DNA of 64,000 nt, taken from Comamonadaceae bacterium (lineage in GTDB: Bacteria > Pseudomonadota > Gammaproteobacteria > Burkholderiales > Burkholderiaceae_C). Shown piece after piece: positions 46,832 to 55,438 of the stretch. The position numbers and the translations under genes were made by a program. The notes beneath the pieces are model-generated. The model was given only the letters and a program-made list of their open reading frames with translations. It made no database searches and was not told the origin of the DNA. How positions within the stretch are numbered: the stretch's first letter is position 1; each line of letters opens with the position of its first letter. The DNA lies in the NCBI GenBank assembly GCA_947375135.1, contig CANCER010000006.1, positions 96,764 through 160,763 of the forward strand, given 5' to 3'.

Positions 46832-48025
46832 ATGCTTTTTACCATCCGGTCGGTCGACAAAACAGGCGCACTCCGCACAGACAGCTTGGACGCACCGAGC
46901 AGGGAGCTGGCGTCCAAGATGGCGGTGGAGCGCGGCCTGCGCGTGCTCTCCATCACCGGTGGCTCCAGCCTGGGTTGGCCCGGCCTGCGCAAGCGCAAGA
47001 GCGATTTCCCGGTGGGGCAATTCAGCCAGGAGTTGCTGACCCTGCTGAACGCCGGCCTGGCGCTGGTGGAGTCGATTGAAACCCTGAACGAAAAAGAAAC
47101 CCGTGCGGAGCGCAAAGACATCCTGGGCAAGCTGGTGGCCGACCTGTTTCGCGGCAGTTCCCTGTCCAACGCGCTGGCGCAGTTTCCCAACACCTTCCCC
47201 CCGTTGTTTGTCGCCACGGTGCGGGCCAGCGAGCGTACCGGCGGTCTGCCCGAGGCGCTGGAAAAATATGTGGCCTACCAGAGCCAGCTCGACACGGTAA
47301 AAAAGAAAATTGTGAGCGCCAGCATCTATCCGGTGCTGCTGATGGTCGCCGGCACCCTGGTGATTGCCTTTTTGATGGGCTATGTGGTGCCCAAGTTCGC
47401 CAAGATCTTTGAAGACCTGGGTGGCGAGGTGCCATGGATGTCCCGGCTGCTGATCCAGTGGGGCCACTTTGCGCAGGACTACGGCCTGGTGCTGCTGGTG
47501 GCGATTGCAGGGGCCATCGTCAGCCTGGGCATCTGGATCGCACGGCCGCAAACGCCCGCGCGCATCGTCCAGGCCTTGCAAAAAATGCCGGCTCTGGGTG
47601 AACGCATCCGGGTGTACCAGCTGGCGCGTTTCTACCGGTCCCTGGGGATGTTGCTGCGCGGCGGCATGCCGGCTGTGGCCTCGCTGGAGCTGGTGTCCGA
47701 TCTGCTGCCGGGCGCACTCAGCAAACAGCTCGCCATTGCCACCAAAATGATCCGCGAAGGCGCGCCCTTTTCGCAAGCCATGGAGAAAACCGGGCTCACC
47801 ACCGCGGTCTCCGCACGCATGCTGCGGGTGGGGGAACGCACCGGACAAATGGGCGAGATGATGGAACGCATCGCGCTTTTTTATGACAGCGAAATCAGCC
47901 AATGGATTGACTGGTTTGTGAAATTGTTTGAGCCCCTGCTGATGGCCTTCATCGGCTTGGTCATCGGCTTCATTGTGGTCGTGATGTATTTCCCGATCTT
48001 CGAACTCGCAGGAAGTATCCGATGA
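46832..48025 (+). CDS. gspF: Type II secretion inner-membrane platform protein GspF
   Basis: A 397-residue polytopic platform protein with two tandem T2SSF helical-bundle domains (about 65-190 and 265-390). The first contains QFSQELLTLLNAGLALVESI and FRGSSLSNALAQFP; the second RFYRSLGMLLRGGMPAVASLEL and MLRVGERTGQMGEMMERI. Three hydrophobic segments are seen, the last forming the C-terminus. It overlaps gspE by four bases. Confidence 0.93.
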   Translation: MLFTIRSVDKTGALRTDSLDAPSRELASKMAVERGLRVLSITGGSSLGWPGLRKRKSDFPVGQFSQELLTLLNAGLALVESIETLNEKETRAERKDILGKLVADLFRGSSLSNALAQFPNTFPPLFVATVRASERTGGLPEALEKYVAYQSQLDTVKKKIVSASIYPVLLMVAGTLVIAFLMGYVVPKFAKIFEDLGGEVPWMSRLLIQWGHFAQDYGLVLLVAIAGAIVSLGIWIARPQTPARIVQALQKMPALGERIRVYQLARFYRSLGMLLRGGMPAVASLELVSDLLPGALSKQLAIATKMIREGAPFSQAMEKTGLTTAVSARMLRVGERTGQMGEMMERIALFYDSEISQWIDWFVKLFEPLLMAFIGLVIGFIVVVMYFPIFELAGSIR

Positions 48026-49719
48026 ACGACAAAGTGAGTGCTACGCCATCCGAGTTTATCGGTCTGATGCGCCAGGCGCAGGACCAGGCCAAGGCGGAAA
48101 ACCTTCCCATGGTGGAGCCGCTGCAGCAAATCATGGACCTTGATAACGCGCAGTTCCTGCATGCCATGGGGCAGCGCGTGGGCCTGCCGGTGGTCACCAT
48201 GGCTGACATCAACAGCATCACGGCCGCGCTGGATTTGATGCCGTTTCGCGACATGCTGCGCCACGAGTGCCTGCTACTGCGTGACGAAGACGACGACCTG
48301 CTGCTGGTGCTTTCCGATCCGTTTGATCACAAGCTGCGCCAATGGGCCGACGCCAACCTGAATTTTGTCTACACCAAGTGCCTGGCCCACCGCAGCGACA
48401 TTGCCGCCTATCTGACACGGCAGGAAAAGGGCCTGCGGGCCATGGAATCGCTGGATTCGCAGGAGCAGCGCGAAGGCGGCGCGCAAAGCAATGACGGTGC
48501 CATTGAAGAGCTGAGCTTTCGTGCCATCAGTGAGGATGCGAGCCCGGTCATCAAGTTCGTCAACTCCACGATCTTCGATGCCCTGCGCGCAGGCGCCAGC
48601 GACATCCACCTGGAGTCCAATGGCGCCGGCATGGTGATCAAGTACCGGGTGGACGGGGTGCTGAGCACGGTGGGTTCGGTCTCCACCTCGGACCTTGCCG
48701 AACAAACCATTTCGCGTATCAAGGTGATGTCGGAGTTGGACATCTCCGAGCGCCGCGTGCCGCAGGATGGGCGTTTCCGTGTCAGCCTGCAAGGCCGCTT
48801 GATTGACTTGCGCGTCTCTATCATTCCCAGCATCCACGGCGAAGACGCGGTGCTGCGTATTCTGGACAAGCAGTCGCTGAGCGACCAGATGAAGGGGCTG
48901 CAACTCACCAGCCTGGGCTTTGACGAAGACGTCGCCATCGTCTTGCGCCGCCTGGCCTCCGAGCCCTACGGCATGATGCTGGTGACAGGCCCCACCGGTA
49001 GCGGCAAGACCACCACGCTGTATGCGGCCATCTCCGAGATCAACACCGGGTCGGAAAAAATCGTCACGATTGAAGACCCGGTGGAATACCAGTTGCCGGG
49101 TGTGCTGCAGATTCCGGTCAACGAGAAGAAGGGGCTGACCTTTGCGCGCGGCCTGCGCTCCATCCTGCGCCACGATCCGGACAAGATCATGGTGGGCGAA
49201 ATCCGCGACTCCGAGACCGCGCAGATTGCGATCCAGTCGGCACTCACCGGCCACTTGGTGTTCACCACGGTGCACGCCAACAATGTGTTCGACGTGATCG
49301 GCCGCTTCATGCACATGGGCGTGGACATGTACAGCCTGGTGTCGGCGCTCAATGGCGTGCTGGCGCAGCGGCTGCTGCGCGTGAACTGCAAGCATTGCGA
49401 GGCAGACGACCACCCCACGCCCGAGTTGCTCAAGGCATCGGGCCTGTCCGAAGACGACGTGAAAGGCTGGCGCTTCCGTGCCGGCAAGGGCTGTGGACAC
49501 TGCCGTGGCAGCGGCTTCAAGGGGCGCAAGGCCATCGCCGAAATTCTGAATCTGAACGACGAGATACGCGAGTTGATTATTTCGCGTGCGCCCATCCGGC
49601 AACTCAAACAAGCGGCGCAAGCCAATGGCACCCTTTTGCTGCGTGCATCGGCCCTGGCCCTGGTGCGCAATGGCGAAACTACTTTAAGCGAGATCAATCG
49701 TGTCACTTTTATTGCCTGA
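48022..49719 (+). CDS. gspE: Type II secretion assembly ATPase GspE
   Basis: A 565-residue GspE/PilB-type motor. After the MshEN/N1-like domain (about 30-145) comes the ATPase: Walker A GPTGSGKTT from G323, Asp box (VTIEDPVEYQ), Walker B (DKIMVGEIRDSETA) and the His box (LTGHLVFTTVHANN). A tetracysteine zinc site is formed by CKHC and, about 30 residues later, CGHC. It powers pseudopilus growth. Its end overlaps the next gene by 20 bases. Confidence 0.95.
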   Translation: MNDKVSATPSEFIGLMRQAQDQAKAENLPMVEPLQQIMDLDNAQFLHAMGQRVGLPVVTMADINSITAALDLMPFRDMLRHECLLLRDEDDDLLLVLSDPFDHKLRQWADANLNFVYTKCLAHRSDIAAYLTRQEKGLRAMESLDSQEQREGGAQSNDGAIEELSFRAISEDASPVIKFVNSTIFDALRAGASDIHLESNGAGMVIKYRVDGVLSTVGSVSTSDLAEQTISRIKVMSELDISERRVPQDGRFRVSLQGRLIDLRVSIIPSIHGEDAVLRILDKQSLSDQMKGLQLTSLGFDEDVAIVLRRLASEPYGMMLVTGPTGSGKTTTLYAAISEINTGSEKIVTIEDPVEYQLPGVLQIPVNEKKGLTFARGLRSILRHDPDKIMVGEIRDSETAQIAIQSALTGHLVFTTVHANNVFDVIGRFMHMGVDMYSLVSALNGVLAQRLLRVNCKHCEADDHPTPELLKASGLSEDDVKGWRFRAGKGCGHCRGSGFKGRKAIAEILNLNDEIRELIISRAPIRQLKQAAQANGTLLLRASALALVRNGETTLSEINRVTFIA

Positions 49720-50518
49720 CACCCTGTCGCTGTACATCGCACCGGACCGGGTCCAGGCCGTCAAGGCCACGGGCTGGGGCCGGCGCGCCGTGGAATTGCG
49801 CCAGCGTGAGGCCTCTGTGCAGGCCGCCGACAACTGGCAGGGTCTGACGCGCGTGGTGACCGATCTGGCGCGACAAAGCAAGGCGCAGCGGCTGCACATT
49901 GTGCTGTCGGACAAGCTGGCGCGCTATGCCAGCTTTCCCTGGGGGGCTGAGTTGCGCAACGCAGACGAAGACCTGGGCATGGCCCGCATGAACTTTGACG
50001 ATGTGTACGGCGCCCAGTCCAGCGCCGATTGGCACTTCGGCTTTAGCGCTGCCAAGCCGGGCCAATCGCGCATTTCGGTGGCGGTGCCGCAGTCGCTGTT
50101 TGCGGTGTTGCAAAGTAATTTTGGCGATAAGCAGCTCCAGGTCGCATCGATCCAGACTGCCTTTTGCGCCACCCTGCAAACCCACCGCAAGCAGCTCGGA
50201 GACAAGGGCTGGCTGATCAACCTGGAAGAAGGGCGTCTTACGCTGGGTTGCTGGAGCGACCATTCCTGGAACTGGATCTATTCGGTACATGCCGAATTGA
50301 ACAGCCCCGAAGCGCTGCTTGACCGCGTGCGCCAGGAGATCCAGCTGTCCTCCACCAGCCTGAAAGCGGAGCAGCCGGTATCTATTTTTCTACATGCCCC
50401 GGCATTCGAGCACCTGCCCTTCGGGAAGCTGGAGGGTGTGCGCTTCATCCCCTTGAAGACCGAAGACAAAAAGGCCGGCGCCAAATATGCGTTCGCGCTG
50501 ATGGGGGTGAATCCATGA
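49700..50518 (+). CDS. PilM/GspL-like actin-fold component of the secretion system
   Basis: A 272-residue protein with the beginning of an actin-like fold (LSLYIAPDRVQAVKATGWG). It has no obvious membrane segment, so it may be a cytosolic PilM-like partner rather than full GspL. Weakly conserved; the assignment rests largely on the position between the ATPase and PilN/PilO-like genes. The start is GTG 49700, overlapping gspE by 20 bases. It would link the ATPase to the inner-membrane complex. Confidence 0.68.
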   Translation: MSLLLPDTLSLYIAPDRVQAVKATGWGRRAVELRQREASVQAADNWQGLTRVVTDLARQSKAQRLHIVLSDKLARYASFPWGAELRNADEDLGMARMNFDDVYGAQSSADWHFGFSAAKPGQSRISVAVPQSLFAVLQSNFGDKQLQVASIQTAFCATLQTHRKQLGDKGWLINLEEGRLTLGCWSDHSWNWIYSVHAELNSPEALLDRVRQEIQLSSTSLKAEQPVSIFLHAPAFEHLPFGKLEGVRFIPLKTEDKKAGAKYAFALMGVNP

Positions 50519-51048
50519 AGGGCTTTTACTTCAACCTGGTGGCGCAGCCGCGCTATCTGCTCTGGGTACGCGCTGTGGTGCTTCTGCTGGGCCTTGCAGC
50601 GCTGGCAGCGGTCCTGGCCTACTGGCAATGGGTGACGTACCCCCAGCTGAGCGCGCAACGTGAGCTGGTGCAGGCCGAGGTGTCCAAGCTGCGCATGCCC
50701 GCACCGACTTCCAACGTGAAGCCGGCCGATCTGGCCCAGGCCTGGCAGCGCGCGCGCAATGTGTCGGTGCAGTTGGGACTGCCCTGGCAGCGTTTTTTCG
50801 TGGCCTTGGGCGAAGCCAGCAAGAGCGGCGACGTCGCCTTTATTTCGATTGAACCCGATCCGGTCAAGGGCCATGTGGTGCTGCTTGCCGAAGCCCGCAA
50901 CCTGGAGGCGATGTTGAAGTTCGTAGCCGACATGCAACGCAGCAAGGACTTCTCCGAAGTGGCGCTGCAGTCCCACACCATCAACAAGACCATGCCTGAA
51001 AAACCGGTGCGCTTTCGCGTATCGGCCACCTGGAGGACCACCGAATGA
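50515..51048 (+). CDS. PilN-like inner-membrane assembly protein
   Basis: 177 residues: a short cytosolic N-terminus, a membrane segment (about residues 18-42, VRAVVLLLGLAALAAVLAYW), a periplasmic coiled-coil stretch (SAQRELVQAEVSKLRMP) and a ferredoxin-like small domain (VAFISIEPDPVKGHVVLLAEARNLEAMLKFV). This is the PilN/GspL-C layout. Four-base overlaps join it to the genes on both sides. Confidence 0.7.
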   Translation: MKGFYFNLVAQPRYLLWVRAVVLLLGLAALAAVLAYWQWVTYPQLSAQRELVQAEVSKLRMPAPTSNVKPADLAQAWQRARNVSVQLGLPWQRFFVALGEASKSGDVAFISIEPDPVKGHVVLLAEARNLEAMLKFVADMQRSKDFSEVALQSHTINKTMPEKPVRFRVSATWRTTE

Positions 51049-51602
51049 ACGCCGTGGCTTTGCAACGCCAGCTTCAGTACCGGCTGGCACAACTGGGTGG
51101 CGCGGGAAGCCTGGGCCTGCTCCTGCTGCTGCTGGCGGCACTGGGCTGGTTCACGCTGATCCGTGCCGGTGAGAAAGAACTGGCGGGCTCCCGCTTGAAG
51201 TTGGAGGCGCTGAAGCAGCAGGTGGAGTCCAAAAACAGCCTGCCGGTGAGTTCCGCACTGAATCGCGAGGAGCAATTGCAGGTCTTCTACGAAGGCTTTC
51301 CCACCGGCAACAAGGTGCCCGATGCGCTCAAACGTATTTACCGCGCCTCCGACAAATACAAGCTGACGCTGGACACCGGGGAATACACCTGGGTTCAGAC
51401 CGGCACGGAGCGCCTGGGGCGCTACCGCATTTCGCTGCCGGTAAAAGGCACGTTCACGCAGGTGCTGGGCTTCATGGATACCGTGCTGCAGGAAAACGCG
51501 ACCTTGGCTCTGGAAAACGTCATCTTCAAGCGCGACAAGGTGGATGACGCCGGGGTCGATGCCAAGCTGGTCTTCGTGGCCTATGTGGACACACAACCAT
51601 GA
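51045..51602 (+). CDS. PilO/GspM-like inner-membrane assembly protein
   Basis: 185 residues with a membrane segment (about 19-39, GSLGLLLLLLAALGWFTLI), a coiled-coil (KELAGSRLKLEALKQQVESK) and a periplasmic ferredoxin-like domain (RISLPVKGTFTQVLGFMDTVLQE), the PilO layout. It pairs with the PilN-like protein. Overlapping ATGA junctions at both ends suggest fixed stoichiometry. Confidence 0.7.
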   Translation: MNAVALQRQLQYRLAQLGGAGSLGLLLLLLAALGWFTLIRAGEKELAGSRLKLEALKQQVESKNSLPVSSALNREEQLQVFYEGFPTGNKVPDALKRIYRASDKYKLTLDTGEYTWVQTGTERLGRYRISLPVKGTFTQVLGFMDTVLQENATLALENVIFKRDKVDDAGVDAKLVFVAYVDTQP

Positions 51603-52135
51603 CGCCGGGACAAACCAAATTCCTGATTGCAGGCGGCGCCTTGTTGACCGCCGGCCTGTTCTGGTTCGCACCGCGCGAGAGCGTTGTGGCCGTCTCCGAA
51701 CCGGCCAAGGCCAACAGCGCCAAGATAGCCAAGCGGGCCGTGGAACAGCCGGCCTTGAGCGCGGCTGCGCAAAGCCTGGACAAGCCACTCAAAACCGTGG
51801 ATGCGCGCGAACACCTGACCAAAAAAGCGACAGGTGAACTGTTTGCCAAAAGCAGCTGGGTGATCGCGCCTCCGCCGCCGCCCCCTCCTCCGCCCCCGCC
51901 ACCGCCTCCACCACCGCCTACGGCGCCCGCGCTGCCCTATACCTACATGGGCAAGTTCGATCAGGGCGACACCCATGTCGTGATCCTGAACAAGGGCAAC
52001 CGCGTGATCACCGTCACGCTGGGTGATGTGCTTGAAAACACCTACAAAGTTGAAAGCATAGAGGCCAGCAAAGTGACATTTACCTACCTGCCCTTGGGCA
52101 TCTCGCAATCTTTATCCACCGGGAGCGCCCTGTGA
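51599..52135 (+). CDS. GspC/PilP-like protein with a 17-proline linker
   Basis: 178 residues. One N-terminal membrane segment (about 5-23), a flexible region, then 17 consecutive prolines (P91-P107, bases 51869-51919). A C-terminal HR-like domain follows (YTYMGKFDQGDTHVVILNKGNRVITVTLGD, VTFTYLPLGISQSL), which in GspC and PilP contacts the secretin. The polyproline rod would span the periplasm and makes translation dependent on EF-P. It overlaps the secretin gene by four bases. Confidence 0.75.
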   Translation: MTPGQTKFLIAGGALLTAGLFWFAPRESVVAVSEPAKANSAKIAKRAVEQPALSAAAQSLDKPLKTVDAREHLTKKATGELFAKSSWVIAPPPPPPPPPPPPPPPPPTAPALPYTYMGKFDQGDTHVVILNKGNRVITVTLGDVLENTYKVESIEASKVTFTYLPLGISQSLSTGSAL

Positions 52136-54573
52136 AAAAAATGAAATTTCCGTCACGCAATGTTTTGGCTGTGATGTTGACCTTGGCTTTGGCCGGTTGT
52201 GCCGCAGACCGCATGCACAGCGATGGCATCGCCCTGATTCAAGAAGGCAAGTTCGAAGAGGGCCTGAGCAAGCTGGAAGAAGCCAAGCTGTCTGACCCCA
52301 GCAATCCAGGCTTCAAAAAGGACTGGCTGAACCAGCGCGACCGCTTAGCGGCTGCGCTCATGCAGGAAGCCGACAGGGAAAGAAGCGAACAGCACTGGGA
52401 AGCAGCGCTGCAGCGCTATGCGCGCGTGCTGAAACTGGACCGTGGCCATGTGGCAGCGCGCCAGGCCATGAACGACATCACGGCAGAGCGCCGCCAGAGC
52501 GGACGCGTGGACGAAGCGGCACTGCTGTATGGAAAAGGCGATCTCGACCAGGCCAGCACCATGATTGGCCGCGTGCTGGTGGAAAACCCGACCCACGCAC
52601 GTGCCGTGGCCTTGCGCGCCCAGATCATGGAAGCGACGAGCCAGAACAGTTCGCTCAATGGGGTCAGCCTCAACATGAAGGGCAAAAAGCCGGTCACCCT
52701 GCAGTTCCGCGATGCCAACCTGCGCATGGTGATGGAGGCCATTGCCAAGACCACGGGCCTGAACGTCATGTTCGACAAGGACGTGAAGCCCGACCTGAAG
52801 GTGACCATCTTTGTGCGCGACACGCCCGTGGACGAAGCCATCGACCTCATCCTGATGCAAACCCAGACCGCCAAGCGCGTGATGGGCGAGAACTCGATCC
52901 TGATTTACGCCGACACCGAAACCAAGTCGCGTGAATACGCCGAGCTCAAGATCCGCCGCTTTGCCATCACCAATGCAGATCCGAAGAACGTCATGGCCAT
53001 GGTCAAGACCATGACCAAGACCAAGGACATTTTTGTTGACGAGAAAACGAACGCACTGGTGGTGCGCGACACGCCGCAAATCATCCGCCTGGTCGAGAAG
53101 CTGATTGTCGCGATGGACCAGCCCGAGCCGGAAGTGATGCTGGAAGTGGACGTGATGGAAATCACCCGGGACCGTGCGATGGCACTGGGCATTGACCTGC
53201 CCACCAGCTTTGGCACCGTCACAGGCGCTACATACTCTTTGGACCAGATAGCGAACCTGGGGCGCGGTGACTTCGTCTCCAGCTCGGGCATCACCATCAC
53301 GGCCAAGAAGACCGATTCCGACGTGAATACGCTGGCGACACCCCGCATCCGTGTGCGCAACAAAGAGAAGGCGAAGTTCCTGGTCGGCGACCGCCTGCCG
53401 GTGATTTCCACTGCAGCCGTGCCCGGCTCGACGGCCACCACCGGTGCCGGTGCGGTGTACAACACCAACGTGCAGTATGTGGAAGTGGGTATCAAGATTG
53501 AGGCGGAACCCACCATCTATGCAGACGGTGAAGTCGCGATCCGCTTGACCCTGGAAGTGAGTTCGGCCGGCGCACCCAACGCCGATGCGGCCAAGACCGG
53601 CACCATCGCTTACACGATTGGCACCCGCAGTGTCACCACCGTGCTGCGTCTGAAGGACGGCCAGACGGAAGTCATTGGTGGCCTGATTCAGGACGCAGAC
53701 ACCAGCGACGCGACCCGCGTGCCGGCTCTGGGTGACATTCCGCTGCTGGGACGCTTGTTTGGCAAGCAGACCGACGTGAAGAACAAAAAAGAAATCATCA
53801 TGTCGATCACGCCGCGCATTGTGCGCAACAACCGCCAGGTGGACAGCGACCTGTTGGAAATGTGGTCAGGCACAGAAAACAATATGCGCTTCGGTACCCG
53901 CCAGGTGGGCAATGTCAAGCTGCAGCCCGCAGCTGGCGCGGGCAACGTGTCCGTGGCACCGGCAGGCGCACTGGCAGCGCCCGCCGCCACAGCGGCACCT
54001 GCTGCGCCCGCACCTGCTGCAACAGCACCCGATGCTGCTGCACCTGCCGCTGCCGGCAGCGTCAGGCCGTCCCCCCGGGGCGTGGCTGCGGCTGCCCGAA
54101 CGGCAGCAGCACCGGCTGTGGCGGGGGCAGCGGTGGTCACAGCAGCCGCTGTGCGCCCGATGGCACTGTCCGCACCTGCGAGTGCCAAGGCCGGTGAGAA
54201 AATTTCTGTGGCCCTGGCCTTTCCGCCGCTGGCTGCCGCCAGCCTGTTGGAAACCAGCCTGAGCTATGACAGCAGCCGGCTGAAATTGCTGGCCGTGACC
54301 GAGGCCGACAGCGCGCGCAACAGCGCAGCCGGCATTCGCTTCACCGGCGACGGTGACAGCGCCGGCTCCGTGCGCCTGGAACTGGCCGCCGGTCGTGGCG
54401 AGACCCTGCCTGCCGCAGGCGGCGCACTGGCTCAGGTTCAGTTTGAAGTGCTGGCAGCAGCCGGCACCACCCAGCTCAGCCTGGGTGCGGCCACTGTGCA
54501 AACACCGGACAGCGGCAGCATGACACTGCCGGAAGCTGCGGCGCTGGAACTGGACGTCAAAGCCGCACCATGA
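52132..54573 (+). CDS. gspD: Secretin (GspD/PilQ/MshL type) with a C-terminal cohesin-like domain
   Basis: 813 residues. Lipoprotein signal (LALAGC, Cys about 23), TPR-like helices (30-160), STN/N-domains (VTLQFRDANLRMVMEAIAKTTG) and a secretin_N repeat (NADPKNVMAMVKTMTK). The outer-membrane secretin domain runs about 310-570 (VNTLATPRIRVRNKEKAKFLVGDRLPVI, VEVGIKIEAEPTI, GLIQDADTSDATRVPALGDIPLLGRLF). Unusually, an Ala/Pro-rich linker and a cohesin-like beta domain (about 685-800, SAKAGEKISVALAFPPL, SLSYDSSRLKLLAV) follow. The start is GTG 52132. It forms the outer-membrane exit pore. Confidence 0.92.
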   Translation: MKKMKFPSRNVLAVMLTLALAGCAADRMHSDGIALIQEGKFEEGLSKLEEAKLSDPSNPGFKKDWLNQRDRLAAALMQEADRERSEQHWEAALQRYARVLKLDRGHVAARQAMNDITAERRQSGRVDEAALLYGKGDLDQASTMIGRVLVENPTHARAVALRAQIMEATSQNSSLNGVSLNMKGKKPVTLQFRDANLRMVMEAIAKTTGLNVMFDKDVKPDLKVTIFVRDTPVDEAIDLILMQTQTAKRVMGENSILIYADTETKSREYAELKIRRFAITNADPKNVMAMVKTMTKTKDIFVDEKTNALVVRDTPQIIRLVEKLIVAMDQPEPEVMLEVDVMEITRDRAMALGIDLPTSFGTVTGATYSLDQIANLGRGDFVSSSGITITAKKTDSDVNTLATPRIRVRNKEKAKFLVGDRLPVISTAAVPGSTATTGAGAVYNTNVQYVEVGIKIEAEPTIYADGEVAIRLTLEVSSAGAPNADAAKTGTIAYTIGTRSVTTVLRLKDGQTEVIGGLIQDADTSDATRVPALGDIPLLGRLFGKQTDVKNKKEIIMSITPRIVRNNRQVDSDLLEMWSGTENNMRFGTRQVGNVKLQPAAGAGNVSVAPAGALAAPAATAAPAAPAPAATAPDAAAPAAAGSVRPSPRGVAAAARTAAAPAVAGAAVVTAAAVRPMALSAPASAKAGEKISVALAFPPLAAASLLETSLSYDSSRLKLLAVTEADSARNSAAGIRFTGDGDSAGSVRLELAAGRGETLPAAGGALAQVQFEVLAAAGTTQLSLGAATVQTPDSGSMTLPEAAALELDVKAAP

Positions 54574-55061
54574 ACGCCTTGCGCCGTCCTGTGCGCCCGC
54601 GCGGGTTCACGCTGATTGAAATGCTGGTGACCGTGGCCATCGTCGGGCTGCTGTCGACCATCGCATTTCCGATGCTGGAGCTGGCCGAGCGACGCAGCAA
54701 CGAGCGCGAACTGCGTGAGGCCCTGCGCCTGATCCGGACCGCGCTGGACAGCTACAAGCAGGCGGTGGACGAGGGACGCATCGTGGAAGAGACCAAGGGC
54801 ACCGGTTACCCGCCCAGTCTGGACATTCTGGTAAGCGGCGTTGCCGACGCCAAGAGCCCGAGCAGGGACAAGAAAATCTATTTTCTACGGAAGATCCCCC
54901 GCGACCCCGTAGGCCCGGCAGCGCAGGGCGGTGCGGCCGAATGGGCGCTACGCAGTTACGCCAGCAGCCCGAACGATCCCCAGCAGGGTGCCGACATTTT
55001 TGATATCCACTCGCGCTCCCTGGCCACAGGGCTCAATGGCGTTGCCTACAAGGACTGGTGA
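54570..55061 (+). CDS. Type II secretion pseudopilin
   Basis: A 163-residue pseudopilin with cleavage site RPRG|FTLIEMLVTVAIVG (Gly 12) and Glu at +5. The body resembles GspG/PulG-type proteins (REALRLIRTALDSYKQAVDEGRI, FLRKIPRDPVG). It ends GVAYKDW, almost the same as the next pseudopilin (GVAYADW), implying duplication or a shared surface. It lacks the obvious Ca loop of GspG. Four-base overlaps at both ends. Confidence 0.88.
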   Translation: MNALRRPVRPRGFTLIEMLVTVAIVGLLSTIAFPMLELAERRSNERELREALRLIRTALDSYKQAVDEGRIVEETKGTGYPPSLDILVSGVADAKSPSRDKKIYFLRKIPRDPVGPAAQGGAAEWALRSYASSPNDPQQGADIFDIHSRSLATGLNGVAYKDW

Positions 55062-55438
55062 TGCACCGTAAACACCGAGGTTTCACCCTGATTGAACTGA
55101 TTGTGGTCATGACCGTCATCAGCCTGCTGTTGACGCTGGCCGCGCCGCGCTACTTTCATTCGATCGACAAGAGCAAGGAAACGGTCCTCAAGGCCAACCT
55201 GGCTGCTACGCGCGATGCGCTGGACAAGTTCCACGCCGACACCGGCAGGTACCCCACCCAACTGGCCGAACTGGTGGACCGGCATTATCTGCGCACCCTG
55301 CCCTGGGACCCGATTGCCGAGAGTGACCAGGCCTGGGTGCTGGTGCCGTCCGTGGATGGCCAGGATGGCGGTGTCTACAACATCAGCAGCGGTGCTGCGG
55401 GCACAGACGCCGACGGTGTTGCGTATGCGGATTGGTGA
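55061..55438 (+). CDS. Type II secretion pseudopilin
   Basis: A 125-residue pseudopilin: KHRG|FTLIELIVVMTVIS (Gly 7), Glu at +5. GspG-like TGRYPTQLAELVDRHYLRTLPWDP and the C-terminus GVYNISSG to GVAYADW are evident. The ATG at 55061 overlaps the preceding stop (TGATG); a GTG directly before it is possible. Its end overlaps the next gene by 14 bases. Confidence 0.88.
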   Translation: MHRKHRGFTLIELIVVMTVISLLLTLAAPRYFHSIDKSKETVLKANLAATRDALDKFHADTGRYPTQLAELVDRHYLRTLPWDPIAESDQAWVLVPSVDGQDGGVYNISSGAAGTDADGVAYADW

